NCBI GenBank assembly: GCA_963969595.1
Contig: OZ018417.1
Coordinates: forward strand, 6,884,501-6,948,500
DNA length: 64,000 nt
Reading direction: 5' to 3'
Origin: Neckera pumila
Lineage: Eukaryota > Streptophyta > Bryopsida > Hypnales > Neckeraceae
A model generated the notes under the pieces. That model was not told where the DNA came from. It ran no database searches and was given only the letters and a program-made list of their open reading frames with translations. The position numbers were made by a program, and so were the translations under genes. Each line of letters opens with the position of its first letter. The stretch's first letter is position 1. Below are positions 23,533 through 36,500 of the stretch, in pieces.

Positions 23533-24880
23533 CATTGGGAAGCCCCCCTGCCGCTATTGTTGCTTGAGAGACGGTTGGGCAGTTCCCTCTCAGACGCCTC
23601 TTTGTGATTGGAGCCCCATATTGTCTTTGTCTTCTTCTTCCTAGTTGGAGCCCCTCGCCTCTCTTCTTCTTCATCTTCAAAAAGAGTCAAACAACCCTAC
23701 ACTGCCAATAAATAGCCATCAATGTAGAGCTCCATGGGAAAAAAGAGAACAGTTAATGAAGCTACCCAGATTCAGATAGGGTTTGGAGAGTTTTGGCGAT
23801 CTAGGATGTAGCTGTTGTTTTGAATGTACCTCGGGGAATTCTATTGAAGTTTTTGCAAATAGTGAAATGTAGGGTTTCAAATAGGCGAGCAATTGGGAAG
23901 CTTCTACCTCGAAGAGTTTACGATTTTGATTTGATGGAGACCTGGAAATCACTTTTGCTGACGATGCCTTGGACGCTTAAAATGAGGATCATTGGCATGT
24001 TCATGTAGACGTTGTTGAGAGTTCAAGTGTCTGGCGTGTAAACATGGGCCACGTGAGAATTTGGGTGGAGGTCGGATTCAAGTTTGGACAGTATGATTTG
24101 AAGATTTGTCGCGTTTATTGTTTTTGGAATTTTGTACTTTGGTTCTTTAATTTATAGAAATAGAGCTTGGAATTTCAACCAATTTCAGCAGAAGGTGCAA
24201 ATTCTTGTTGTTTGTCAGTATGTTTCTTTGTATGTTTGCGTTACTGTTAATGCTTGAATTTTGGTGTGTATATTGTGTACATGATGCTTAGTGTGCTTAG
24301 TGTTGACATTTTGGTTTTGGTTTTGGTAATGTACAGAGTGTGAACTGTCGGAAGTACTCTTGGCTTGATCCAGCCATCTTGTTTGTAAATTGCAACTTAG
24401 TATGTGAATTTTGTTACATGCTTGCTTTTGTCAATGAACTATGAATTGAAGAATTTTCTTTTGCAGGGTGGTCATGTTGCAAAGCAAATGGTAACACCAA
24501 ATGCACTCCAAAGTCACTTTAAGTTATCAGGTTCTGACTTATCGATTTTGTTCACAAGCTCTGAGTCTGCAAAATGAAGGTGACTTGTGCTTTCTTGAAT
24601 ATCTGCTTTGTTTGAATCCATACAGTATATTTTGTGCATTCTTTGAAAAGTATCATTTTGTCTACGCAGGTCGTACATTCTTAGGTGGAGAAAGAAAATA
24701 AAGCAAATGTCTTGTTATAGCAGCAATTATGCTCAGAGGTTGGAACAAGCAAGCAGAAGCTGGGAGCAGTTTGGCTTCTAACAAATAAACAAGTTGCTTT
24801 GTTGCGGGAATTCAATAAATTAGTTTTTACCATTTGGTTTTCTGGAATGCAAAGTTGGAACTTTTTTTCCCCAACAAACA
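23533..24880. other. Gene-like island of unknown nature
   Basis: Just right of the CACTA element the base composition becomes less AT-rich for ~700 bp and looks genic. On the minus strand an acidic/basic open frame (EDEEEERRGAPTRKKK) runs to the element border. On the plus strand 62 codons from 23,820 are open. AG/GT dinucleotides in splice-like context occur near 24,466 (TTTTGCAGGGTGG) and 24,668 (CTACGCAGGTCG). No product could be recognised and no consistent exon chain could be built, so this may be a relic or a non-coding transcript. Confidence 0.3.
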
Positions 24881-25783
24881 ATTTTATATGTATTGTTTTG
24901 GAAATTTTTCAATCTAAAAGTTTAACATTCAATATATAAATGCCTTGTGTACCCTTTTGCAAAAGCTTAACAACAAATGGAATAATGCCACCTATACTCC
25001 TTTTGAAAATGATTTATATTTGTCTTTGAAAATGGACATTCTCTCACAATCAACTCAAAAGAGGCAGTAACTGCCTACCCTACTACTATTTTCCAAATTA
25101 TGATTCACAAAGGCACATTAATTTCATTTATATATTGTACAAGTCATGTAATTATGAATATACAACCCTTCATGGATGTAAAAGTAAATGTAAAGTCAAT
25201 GATTTAACCCTTCAAAGATTGGTTGGTTTGACCGTTCAGTAAGAGCCATTTTAATTGGGCCATTTAAAAGCTGTGGAAACAACCATGTTGTTTTAGGAAG
25301 CAATGGTAGAATTTAAAAAGAGCCTTAATAAGCCCAACCAATTTTGAGTCGTATTGCTAGCTCGTACCATTAATGCCAAACAAAACATTCTTTATCTTGT
25401 GCATTCAAATGACTCTATTTGACTACATTTGCATCAAAAGGTCAATGTGAGTTCCACTCTGAGCCTTCACCACTTTACGCTAGCACGTACCATTTTACAC
25501 CAAACAAAATATTCTTTGATCAACTATGCATTCGAATGACACTACTTGGCGACATTTGCATCCAAATGTCACAAGGTCATATCTTCAACTAAGTTTAGGC
25601 TTTGGTGAAGCAGCCTTGCATTGGGGCAACTTTAAGTGGGCTATGTTAAGGCCATTAAGCCTCTTTACTAGTTTCAATTGAGCAAGCCTTCAAACAATAT
25701 AGTGGGATTGATAATGAATTTGGTTTGAAGCTATAAACAATAAGTTTGTGTATAGAAATCCTAGGCATTTCACTAGCGGTTAC
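24881..25783. other. AT-rich intergenic sequence
   Basis: No gene. A phrase of about 60 bp is repeated imperfectly (near 25,365-25,450 and 25,480-25,570), with shared words such as GCTAGCACGTACCATT / GCTAGCTCGTACCATT and CAAACAAAACATTCTTT. Confidence 0.45.
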
Positions 25784-26086
25784 CATTAGAAGGTATTTGA
25801 AAGCTTTGGAAGACTACGAGTTCCCGAACTGTGGGAATTTTGAGAATTCTACCATATTTGCAGTCTGACGTGGTCGAGACTGTGCCACATCGGAAGTTAA
25901 TATTTCATTGATTTAAAAAATAATAAAACTATTATATTTTAAATCTTACAAAAAAAATTTAAAATTTTAATTTTTTAATTTTTTTAATTTTTTTAATTAT
26001 TAATATATTCAAAAAGCATATTGTAGTTCCCAGCAAGAGGAACTGGCATGAAACGGCCCTCTTTTGCCTTCAAATCTCTTCTAATG
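25784..26086. mobile_element. MITE-like element, same family as 498-747
   Basis: The left end is CATTAGAAGGTATTTGAAAGC and the right end, read in reverse, is CATTAGAAGAGATTTGAAGGC. The text beside the left end (GGAAGACTACGAGTTCCCG) matches the inside of the right end of the 498-747 element read in reverse. The interior is AT-rich and non-coding. Confidence 0.7.
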
Positions 26087-27947
26087 TTTAGAAACACTAT
26101 GAGACCTATTATAAGATACATTTTAAATGTTGAAGCTAATAATTTAAAAAATATTCAAGTTACTATAGCATCACTTTTTAAAGCATACTATATTACAACT
26201 ACTATACAAATGAATCATAGGACATAACTTGTAAATGTACTTAAGGGGTAGTCTAAAAAAAAGGGAAGAACTTACATGAGGAGCTCCCATTTTCTATTTG
26301 CAAATAGGACTAGACAAATTAATGAACAATGTCTCATTTTGGGTTGTTGTTTGTTTGTTCGCTTCAACTCAAATTTGTGGGAGACAACTTTCAAGGATGT
26401 GTTGCGTAAGTCACGCTTAGGCAATATCATACTACTTGTAGGGTTTTGTGAGGGTTCTCAATTTTTGTATTTTTTCTTCTATTGTACATATATAATTCAT
26501 TTGTATGAATTGTTTAATATATGATGTCTATATATGTATTGTTTGTTTAGGATTTTTTAACAACAATTACAATGTATATGTTGTACTAATCAACCCCAAA
26601 AACACGTGTAAATTTTTGAATTACAGTAGGGACATGTTTAAATGCTTCAAATTCTAGATTTAAGGGTCATTGCAAGAAACACCTTGTTTTTTCTATACCA
26701 TTTGGGCAAAAATTGGAATTTAGAGCCAGCCAGAACACTAGTTAGCAGAACAATTGCAATTGCTAAATTAAAAAATTGATGGCTAAAAGTACTGTTGCAA
26801 ATACTATGGACTACTTGTAAATATTGAAATAACATTATGTGAAAACAAAAAAAAAAGATTGTCACAAAAAATATATACAATGAGGTGTAAACTATTAATA
26901 AGTAGAAAATCATGAATAAAAAAAAATGGAAAATTGTCTATTAGTGGGGAATTGATGGTGATCAAATTTCACCAAAAAAATTAAGTTGAAACCATCTTCA
27001 ATGTTCACAAGTGCTTGTGCATGGGAGCCCTATTTGCATGAACTTGGAAGACATAAAATATTTTATTTTCAAATGCCCCTTAGTAGGCATATGCCCACCT
27101 AGTGTAGAAATAGACTACCAAAAATTCAACTCAAATATAAAATAATTTTGTTTTTAATTTCTAGAAAATAAGGGATCTGATTACTATCAATTTAGACATA
27201 TTCATTGGGCTTGTGCTTCAAAAGCTATAGCGGATGATAACAACATCATTCCACTTGTGACGAAGAATGAGACCGGTGTTTCTTGTGATGACCTTTAATT
27301 ACCATAGGGTGTAGAAAATTGAATGAAAAATAGAAGTAGAAAATTGGATGAAAAATAGAAGTAGAAAATAAAAATAGGAGTTTATTTATTGTGAAACAAT
27401 TGCTAAATAACCCCCCAAATAAAAACAGTTAATGCATGTATACATGGATTACAAGGTACAATGAAGTATCTGGGATGGAAATTGTGCATCTAATGAAAAA
27501 AGTTTAATATGATTTAGGTCAATAACCAAAGAGCTAGGAAGCTTTAAATGGCTAAAACAAAAAAAGGCATGCCCACCGTTATATGATAAAAGATAAAGTG
27601 CTTGAGTAAGGTGAACACTACTACGATATCACATACAAATTTTTTTGCAATTTTTTGCAATTCCAACCTAAATTATTACCTAACAATAATACCAAATGAC
27701 AACTTCATGTGCACAATAAAATCTCAAATATATGTTCTAATATAAGGCAAAAAAAAGTCTAATTGTTTATCTAAAAAAATATATACAATTTTGATATTTT
27801 TTGATAACTAGAATAATTTAAGAATTGTATACTTGGTTAATTAGACCAATTTTTCAAACTTGTCACAATTTAGCTAGTTTTGCTCACTATAGTAAAATAC
27901 ATAAACACATACAAATTTGCCATATATTTCATCATTTTGCAAGGGTT
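26087..27947. other. AT-rich intergenic sequence
   Basis: Only short open frames without support. A 26 bp direct duplication (GAAAATTGGATGAAAAATAGAAGTA-like, near 27,315-27,365) is visible. Nothing else was recognised. Confidence 0.5.
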
Positions 27948-28860
27948 TTAACTCCTAAAGTTCTATGACTATGTTTTCATCGAAAATGCTCAAAAATTGC
28001 CATTTTTAGTACAAGTATCCAAGTTTTGAAAAAAAAATTTATATGTAACCATAGGATCTTGTAGTATGCTAACTTGAGAACATGTGGTGATAATAATTTC
28101 AGAAATTTCTACCTTGTGGATTGCAAGATATAAGCATTCAAATTTTCTGAAATCATTTTTTTGGCCCTACGAAAAACAAGGCAGCTGCACTTCACAAGCT
28201 CACTTTTCAATGAAAAATGTCCGAAATGATGGTGCTTCTTTAGCTCCTTTTCCTAGACAAGTTGGCTACATGTTTGAAAATTTTCACTTCATTTGGAATT
28301 GTACAACATATAGGAAAAAAATGGTAAGTAGATAGTAGTAGAGAGTGATTCAAAATACTAAATTGTTAAGAATTTAATTATAGAATTGAAAAATGCCAAT
28401 GCCAATGGTTGTAATGTTGTAATAAATAATCTTCATTCTAAGATTTTATTTTTTTCAAAAAAGATTGAAAATTGAGTAAGATAAAGGACTTCAAAGTTTA
28501 TTTTAGAGTAGAGAATCCATAATTGCTTGCAAACTAAAAATCTTCATAACTTTTAACTCGTTGATCAAAATGGAATTATTCAAAGCTTTCTGCATATATG
28601 TAACTCTAGAAATCAATTTCAAATTTTTGTTTTTGAAAAAAGTAATTTTTTTAGATCTGCCCGAATTGCCCAATTACAAAAACAACAACATATTAGGCCA
28701 TAACTTTTGACTCACATTTCCAAATGTCATGAAATTTAGTGCATGTGAAAGATATTCCTTGCGCCCACTTCCAGCCTAAAATATGGAAATTCCTAGTCAC
28801 ACTTACCTGCCCAAAATTTCCACACAACCCAAAAACGCATGCTAGTCCTTTAGGGGTTAA
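27948..28860 (+). mobile_element. TTAA-family element, complete (913 bp)
   Basis: It starts TTAACTCCTAAAGTTC and ends AGTCCTTTAGGGGTTAA. The inner sequence matches the elements at 20,464 and 48,750 over most of its length, including TTCATAACTTTTAACTCG and CATAACTTTTGACTCACATTTCC near the right end. There is no ORF of note, so it is non-autonomous. TTAA at both borders would fit a TTAA target duplication (piggyBac-like) or a TTA/TAA target (PIF/Harbinger-like); the sequence does not decide between them. Confidence 0.8.
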
Positions 28861-28995
28861 GTTCTAATTTTTGACCAATGTTATTTTGATACCACACCTA
28901 TTAAAAGCTCAATTAAAAGCTTCTCCCAAGCATCCTTCTACAACCATGCGATTTTCTCAAATACATCCACAATCATCAATAATGTGATTTCTTCC

Positions 28996-29928
28996 TTAAC
29001 CCCTAAAGGACCGGTTGTCCCCTTGGGGGACAATTTGGGTCCAAGCAGGTTCCTACGATCTCAATTTTTAATAATACTTTTTGGGATTTTTTGAGGTTGT
29101 GTATTTTTGCGAGATCTTTGTGAATATATAATTTTATTTTAATTGATGCCTGGGAGCAAAAGTTATGGCACAATAAGTAAAAATGGAATTTTGCGGGCAG
29201 CCCAAAAAAAATCACAAAATGTCAAAATAATTTTTTTTCAAATTTTTGACTCAAAGATTATATTCTTGTCTACATGTGAAGCTTTGTTTCATTCAATTTG
29301 GACTAATAATGAGAAAGTTATGGACAATCTTAGTTTTTCGGGCAATCTAAGCATCTTCTTGAAAAAATAAGTTGTAGAATTCATTTTTGAATGCAATTTT
29401 TAGAATTTTTCAAAAAAATTTGTTAGATAGGGTTAAATTTTCTTGCTAGAATAATCTCACCATTGGGATTATTGTGATTCAATTCCATCTAAAAGCTATT
29501 AACAATTTAGTTTTTTCTTCAACCTTGAACCCACTTCTACTTAATAATTTTTTAATGAGTGAAAATTAAGTGATTTTTTTCCTAAATTTTTTTGGTAGAT
29601 TCTCAACTCAACTGCTTAACATAAATAAGTAGAAAATCGAAATCAGTAGTGCAAAAAATTTGAACTAAAAAGATTCTAAGCCAAAAAATCTAGTGAAGCA
29701 AGGTGGAAAAAAAAGTTGTTTTCTTCACTTTAAATGCATATATCTTGCAATCTACGTGGTCAAAGTTTCTAAAATTTCTTCCACATATTCATATACTAGT
29801 CAAGTATAAGATCTTATGGTTGGATATGCAAAAAAAAAACAATTTTAAAACTCTTTTCTCTTTGCAATAGAAATGATAGTGTTGAATGGGTTTTGGTAGG
29901 AAAATCAACTCGGTCCTTTAGGGGTTAA
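28996..29928 (-). mobile_element. TTAA-family element, complete, opposite orientation (933 bp)
   Basis: It starts TTAACCCCTAAAGGACC and ends GGTCCTTTAGGGGTTAA, a perfect 17 bp inverted repeat. Read on the minus strand, the part near 29,740-29,830 matches the left part of the element at 27,948 (GCAAGATATA, AGAAATTT, GATCTTATGGTT-type words). It lies only 135 bp from that copy, so the two form an inverted pair. No coding potential. Confidence 0.8.
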
Positions 29929-30364
29929 ATTAAAAATGGTAGTTATAAGCATTAGAAAAAATAGGGACTTCATAGGTTTGTTTGACTCTAATCAACGATG
30001 TAAATATAGAATAATAAAAAATTGCATTTGAAAATTTATTATTACTATTACTATTTTATTTTTATGTATTTGCACTATTGGCAAGAGTCAAATGGCCCTC
30101 TAAAGGCCCCATTTTTTTCTAGTAGCTTACATGTAGCTTTCTAGTAGCCTTCATGTATCAATGCTAATTAGAATGTCTCAATCTAAATAAAAGATCTTCC
30201 TCAAATATTTTTTGAAAGGCAAACAATCATGTTTCTATCCATTTTTATAGTTGGATTTCCAAATACAACACCCTGTATAAATTGTCCACTCTTGTGACCT
30301 AATTTTGTTAGTCTATTAGTTTTATGAAAAAACTGAGACCTCACTATTGTAGATTTTTAAGAAA
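29929..30364. other. AT-rich intergenic sequence
   Basis: No gene or defined element. A CCCTCTAAAGGCCCC word near 30,100 recalls the ends of the CATTA-type MITEs, but no partner end was found. Confidence 0.4.
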
Positions 30365-30612
30365 ATAGCCAAGGTTAGATCATATTAGGTTTTGTAGTTG
30401 GTAGAATTTACTATCTATGTCTCTATGAAATAGCTACAAAGAATCACTATAGCTAGATCACATTTGATCTTGTAGTTAAAAACATTCGTTATCTATATCC
30501 CTATAATATAGCTATAGAGAATTACCATATCTAAATCACATCCAATCTTGTACATGGTAACATTTACAATGGCTATATCTTCGCAATATAGCTTTGTGAA
30601 TTGCCCTCGACA
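30365..30612 (+). repeat. ~80 bp tandem repeats, first block
   Basis: Units start at about 30,365, 30,430, 30,509 and 30,589. Each has TAGCTA..GA, TAGATCACAT-type, AATCTTGT and TCTATATC..TATAATA words. The first unit is ~66 bp and the next two 79-80 bp. The same units continue at 31,030. Confidence 0.8.
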
Positions 30613-31029
30613 AATTCTTCATTAATTTTGGTATAAATAGACCAAAATTATTATTTTATGGTCTTGTAGACTTAAGATCCACAAACTCTATGGTTTTTAC
30701 CAAGTTTTTTTTTTTTTTCATTTTTTAAGAAGTGCCAAAGTGGCAATATAAAAATTTTAGTGGTGATCCAAATTTCAACATTCATCTACATATTGGATAG
30801 AAAAGAACACATTCGTATATATCACATGTCTATAATTTGGTTTCCATCCACAATTTGGTGATTTCATCTAAGTTTTTTTGTTCTTTTTTAATTTTTTGGG
30901 CGATTTCATCAGATTTTTTGGCATTTTCAAGGCTTTTTTTAGCCAAATTGTTTTTTCTGGTGCAATTTGGCATCAAGAAGCCCAAAAAAAGCCTTGTTTT
31001 TTACCACCCACCATCATGTTTCTTTAAAA

Positions 31030-31190
31030 TAGCTATAGAGAAATAACTAGATCACATTCAATCTTGTTGTGGGTAGCATTTATTATATATCAATGTCTCA
31101 ATGATGTAACTATAAAATATTATCATGACTAGACTACATCCAATCTTGTGGGTTGATAGTCTTTACAATCTGTATGTCTCTATGATGTAT
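31030..31190 (+). repeat. ~80 bp tandem repeats, second block
   Basis: Two more units (starts ~31,030 and ~31,107) carry the same words (TAGATCACATTCAATCTTGT, ATGTCTC.ATGATGTA). The ~415 bp between the two blocks has no repeat units and probably was inserted into a once continuous array. Confidence 0.75.
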
Positions 31191-31895
31191 CCAGTTGAAC
31201 TTCCTCTCATACACTATTTACTTTATGTTACTGTGAATTGACCAAAGTTAGTTTTGATGATTGTGGGCTTGAGATGTACAAAATTCTATTTTTTTGCCAT
31301 TGCGGATGAATATAAACCATGTCCACCAAAGTTGGTTAATTTTATATTGCATTACCTTTCCAAGCTAATTTGAGGTCTTTGATTCCAATTGTGAATTTAA
31401 TGTTGATTATATCAATAAAAAAAATAAATTGTTTGTAGTCAAATTTTATCACCTATTAGTCAATATCAACTTTCTACATTTTTTTTCTAACTCAAAACCT
31501 CACATGACTAAATGTGCTCAAGTGTTGGCCTAATAACCAGAGGTTTTGAATTATCAATAAGATTCTACCTTGCCCTCAATGTTTGCCCTCAAATTCCAGG
31601 GAAGATAGCAACACCAAAATATAACGAGTTTCTAAAATTCCTATAGACTCTTACTTAAAATATTCAACCTCCCTCTTTATGAGAAATTAGAATTGATTTT
31701 AGGCATTCCTATTTTGAGACATTTGAAAATTTATATTTTATACGTAGGAGGTTCAAAAAAGGAATTTTATGAGAATCTACAAAACTTTTCGAATATGGTG
31801 CCAACAAAAGGTTTTAATATTAACCATGCTCAAGCTTTTTCTGAACAATTTCAGGTGCTGTTTCCCTAAAATTAGCAAAATGGCCTACCTTCTTT
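31191..31895. other. AT-rich intergenic sequence
   Basis: Nothing recognised. Confidence 0.5.
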
Positions 31896-32535
31896 CTAAT
31901 TTGAACAAAATATGATCAACGGATGTGTAAAGTGTCCAGTTGTCCACATCATATTGCTAATCATGACCTGAACGCCTACTAGTAAGTTACTAGAGCCGCC
32001 TCCCGCAGTAAAGACGCCGTAAAGTGAAGTTCCAAAGGCGGCATCTCCTCTTCGATCGCCGGCATCCGCAAGAATCTCTTGCAATTCTGCTGCTCGCAAC
32101 TCAATCCAACAGAAGACACTGAGTTCCTGAACTCCAACTGATCTGTTACGGCTTTGAACGGAACGATTTGGTGCAGGAACGGCTTCATTTCATACATTCG
32201 TGATGAGGCATGGTGTTGTGGAGGTGGTGAATTTGGTGCTCTGATGATGCGCGATTTCCATGGAATTGGTGGTGGTTGGCATGCATTTGGCTGTCACGGG
32301 GAAGATAAGACAAGGGTGATGGCGATGGGACGTCGTTGCAGCAGCAAATTCTTTGTTGATCATGATTCGTGATGGTTTCGGGTACTGATCGACTCTCATC
32401 TGCTGTCAATTTGAACGACTCGTCGTTTTGTGCTTTCCAACGACTTTGAGGTGCTTCTGATGAGAGGTTTGAGCTCAAGAACACGTACAGGTTGTGGAAA
32501 AAGTGTCTGAGGAAACCGCAAAGCTTACTTAGCAA
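31896..32535 (-). other. Coding-like island on the minus strand, unassigned
   Basis: GC content rises sharply here and three overlapping minus-strand frames stay open in relay: 116 codons from 32,535, 72 codons from 32,197, and 67 codons from 32,099 (containing ELQEILADAGDRRGDAAFG and GVFTAGGG). The last piece looks most protein-like. A single uninterrupted gene is not present; a frameshift or an unseen splice would be needed. It lies ~1 kb upstream of, and divergent to, the MOM1-like gene, so it may also be that gene's promoter or first untranslated exon. The product is not recognised. Confidence 0.3.
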
Positions 32536-33512
32536 GAGCGTCTTTCAAAATCTTAATTGTCGAGTGTGACCGTAGAATAATCGTAATGAAGAGGTTGTGG
32601 GATCGGTGCAAGTGGCGATGGCGATGTTTCTGCGTTAGGGCTGCTGGTTGGGTGGTGTGATGGGGTGCATTGCGTGTGGGGTGAATTTAGTGTCGTTTTT
32701 TGCGTTTTTTGTTTTTGTTTTCTCTGCATTGAATTTTTGTGAGCACCTTCTTGCGAGAGCCTTCGACAATTCCGCTGTGCCGTACTCCCTTTTCATTCTA
32801 ATCTCCTTTTTTTTGTCTTGGCACTCTTTGTAATGAATGGTTTGCGTTTGTGGAAGGGTCGAGCTTCTGTAGGATTCCGCACTTGTCTTTTTAGTGTGCT
32901 GTTCTGTGTCGCTGACCTCGTGGCGTACAGTGGAGAACTTTTTTTTTTTGATCTCATGGAATTCTTCTTTTGTAACATAACACTACGTCGTTCGATCCTG
33001 GCATTTCGCCTGGCCCTAAAGTTGGACATGCTGCCAATATGAGCTTCGTGGGACATATGTAGTAATGGCGACCTCCGTAGTGGTCCCCGTTTATTCCCTG
33101 CGGGAGTGCTCTTTGATTCTCCGCGGGAGGTCCGCATTGCCACATTCTTACGAACTACATTCTTAACGTCAATTGTGGGAATCAGCCACGTTACGCTCAT
33201 TTTCTCGTCTCGGTGTTGTATAAGCGGTGCCGATGGTTTTGACAAGTCTTTACAGGCTACATGAGCAGATAGGCTGAATGCTTGTCAATGTTTACACTTA
33301 TGACTGCTTGTGAGATCTTAGTCTTTGGGGATTGATTCCTTGTTTTAGTAATTAGGTTGCGCTCAGGCTTATCGTTCTTTTGTAAAGAGTGTGCTTGGCG
33401 ACGAGTGTAAACGACTCATCTCTAGGTTTTTGCTTGTGTCTTTTAGTGGGAGTTTGAAGTCTCAGTCGTAACTGATTCGCGTGTCTACAGGTGCCGTGTA
33501 ATGTTTGGTTAG
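32536..33512 (+). promoter_or_regulatory. 5' region and leader of the MOM1-like gene
   Basis: The stretch is GC-richer than the surrounding DNA and has many pyrimidine runs (TTTTTTTGTCTTGG near 32,810). A good 3' splice site (GTGTCTACAG) ends at 33,490, 23 bases before the chosen ATG, so the leader probably contains an intron whose donor I could not fix. An in-frame TAG sits directly before the ATG. No convincing TATA box was pinned down. Confidence 0.5.
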
Positions 33513-36500
33513 ATGGATGTCGGTCATTTGCGGAAGGCCCGCAGTGGCTCAGCTTTTCTTGCCCATGGGATTGGAGATGTGCGGATCAAGATTTTGGGGG
33601 ACCAGGATGAAGACGTGGATATTGACGATGAAGATGTGGACATTGACGATGGAGCCCCTGATAGGGCTCCTTGCATTGACGCCTCTTTGGCAGGTGATTC
33701 TCTTTTCTCACAGTTCCGAAAGCCTTGTCGGTTTGAATACTGCACGTTCCGTCTCTCACGCGTTGCAAGTGTCCCGATTTCAGGTGTTAGTGGAGGCGGA
33801 ACTGGGGTTGGTACTGGAGCAAAGTCAATGGCTGGAAGTAAACTGGCCCCTCGGGTAGGTGTTGCGAATGTGGTTTCGAGTATATCGTCACGTGGACGGA
33901 GAGAGCCACACACTGAAGGGTTACAAGCGTCAATTGGACGCCAAACTCTGCCACAGTTGACTGCAGGCGAGGATGACTCTCCGAAATATTCGGATGGGTC
34001 GGTTCCGAAGGTCTCTACGGAAGGAACTTCGAAGCGGGTGCATGCAAATGAATTTCGGATTCGAATTTCGGAAACCAGCGGCCGTTTTCGAAGCCTGTCA
34101 AATGTGCAGGTCTGTGAATGTTTGGTGCATAAACCTGAAAGTATGTGTGTGCGATTCAACTTCATACTAACGCTTAAGTTCCAAACAAAATACAAAGTTC
34201 ACTTGGGGAGCTGATAGACGACTAAAGTGATTTTTCAGACTATTTTTCTATTGTTTGAAAATGTAAGATATGATTTTTTTCTTTTTTATTTGTACATGGT
34301 GTTTCCTTTGTTGAAGCTTCCTTAATGATTTATTTAAATGATCTATTCAACTCCTATAGATGTGGAAGCACTTTTGGCCATTCGGGCAAATAGGGGTGAA
34401 GCAATTCCAGGTATGAGACTCATGAGTGCAACATCCCTGTCTTGCAATATTGCAGACCCTTTCGAAAAGAAAGGCATTGGAAACGGGGCCATCGACGTCG
34501 ACACCTACTAAGCGTGCTAAGTTGCATGGTAATTCCTGCGACTCCAGTGACATCGTTCGAAAGAATAACAAGACTGAAGAGGTTCAGCCCAGGGAAACCA
34601 CTCTTCGCGCGAGGAAAGAAGTATATAAAGCAGCTTCCCCTTCTGTGCGCATTTGTCCGAGATTTCATGTGAATATTGTGAGCCGTGACATTCTTTTTTG
34701 GATCGCTTGCAGAGTAATGTAGATCGAGCACCTCCGGTGACATCGTTCGAGGACGATGAGTTCCCCTCCACTGATGATCATAACAACATCTGTGAGGGTT
34801 GTGAAGTTGGGGGTGAAGTAATGTACGTTACTTCCACATCCTTCACACCTCCTCCATTATCCTCATTAATGTAAGTTTCTTTTTCTAAGAATTTGCACCG
34901 ACTTCTTGGTACTAACAAGAATTGGAACTAGTTGCTTTTGACGGTCATCAGAATTACGATTCATGATCTTATCCTTCAGCTATGTTCTGTTTCGTTTGGA
35001 AGAACTGAATTCATATATTCGAATTTGGCAAACAGGCTATGTGATGGCAAAGGTTGCAAGGTTGTCTACCACAAAGAATGCCTGGATCCACCTCTGCAGA
35101 CTGTTCCTGCTGGGGAGTGGTACTGCCCTGAATGTGAGAAGCGAAAAGTTGAAAAAATCTGGTCTGTCCGCAACGTGGATGAAACTTCCAAGCGAAGAGT
35201 CAGAACTGCTGCTAATGGTTCAGATACTTCGGAGAGTGTTACCGAGCATGACATGCCATTGGATGCTCGGTTCAAAAGATCATTACAGCGTCCTGATGGC
35301 GAGGTTGCTGCAAGTGATCTTGGCAAAGCATCTGGAAGTCGTGCTGGTATAAAAAACACAAATCTGAAGAGCGACAGTGTGGAGTATCTTGTGCAGTGGA
35401 AGTCTCGTTCACATGCTCATGATAAATGGATTTCGGAGAAGGAACTAGAAAATGAAGCGCCGAAAGAGCTGTCTCGTTTCAAAAAATCGTTGCAACTAGG
35501 CCAGGTATAACTCTGTAACATCCTTCTCTGTTGTTCCTTGCCTACCAAGCTTTGGATACTGCACGTAATAAAAAATTTATGTTTTAAGTTCAGGACAATA
35601 GTTAAACCCGATTGTGCTTGGTTTTCTATGCCCAGGTAAAATACGATTCTGAGTGGGCGGAACCAGAGCGTGTAATTCAGAAACGGCTGACAAGAGTGAC
35701 ACGACGACAGTCTGATCCGGCGGTGCAGAAGGGGAACGTTTCTAACCATAGAATAACAGAATTTGAATGGTTTGTCAAATGGAAGGGTTTGGGCTACGAA
35801 AATTGCACTTGGGAGCCTTCTGGTGCAGGGGTTCTTGCCACATCCAGAGGGATGGAGCTCATTAATGAGTATGAGAGGTGGACAGATGCTGCAAAGCAAC
35901 GAGCCAGATGGGAAAGCCAAGAAGAGGTTAGGCTCGGTTGAATACATCCTATTTTAAACGTCAGAGCACTTTCAAGCTCGAACTCTGCCATTTCGATTGA
36001 CCCCTGACGCTTGCCCTGATCGTCTCTTCAGGCAGAGAGCCGGGTTCAAGGTCCATTTAAGGCCTTGAAATGCCAGCCTGAGTGGATGATTCGGCTGGAG
36101 CAAGAGCAGTTGGATGCCTATAACAAGTTACTAAAAATGTGGCATTCCAGAATGAATGGCATTATAGTGTACGAGGCCAGTCAGGTAGAAATTTATCCTG
36201 AGAGTTTTAGATAGGGTTTTGATTGTTCATTAGTGTGAGTGCTAGATTTTTTACCAGCTATCAGACTTTTCTCTTTGATTCCTCTATATTTTTTCTGCAT
36301 ATGTTTAGCGCGAGAAAATGCCTTGAATCTGTCCTCTGCACTCATTGATCCGTGGTCCGTAGTACTAATTTTCGTCGTCAATGTTTGTACTATGCTTTAT
36401 GTTTATGTTCTGTTTGATTGCAGGAGAAAATAGTGATGACAATTATGTTTTTCCTGTCATTAGTGGAACAGTGTCGAGTGGTGAAGCCAATCTTGGTTGT

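Noticed and set aside
32793..33245. A 150-codon minus-strand frame rich in R, K and S
   Set aside because: Composition only. It lies in the GC-rich leader of the plus-strand gene, has no family motif, and no promoter or exon context supports it.
33524..34195. A 223-codon open frame on the minus strand, opposite exon 1 of the MOM1-like gene
   Set aside because: The plus-strand frame over the same bases starts with an ATG preceded by an in-frame stop and a 3' splice site, and it joins in phase to the PHD exons. The minus frame has no partner exons or motifs.
34140..34410. Alternative exon 1/exon 2 join using the donor GTATGT at 34,139 (giving NVEALLAIRANRGEAIP)
   Set aside because: It gives a more protein-like exon 2 but ends in phase 1, and the next exon then hits a stop within about 20 codons. 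The phase-0 chain is the only one that I could close, though it remains the weakest part of the model.
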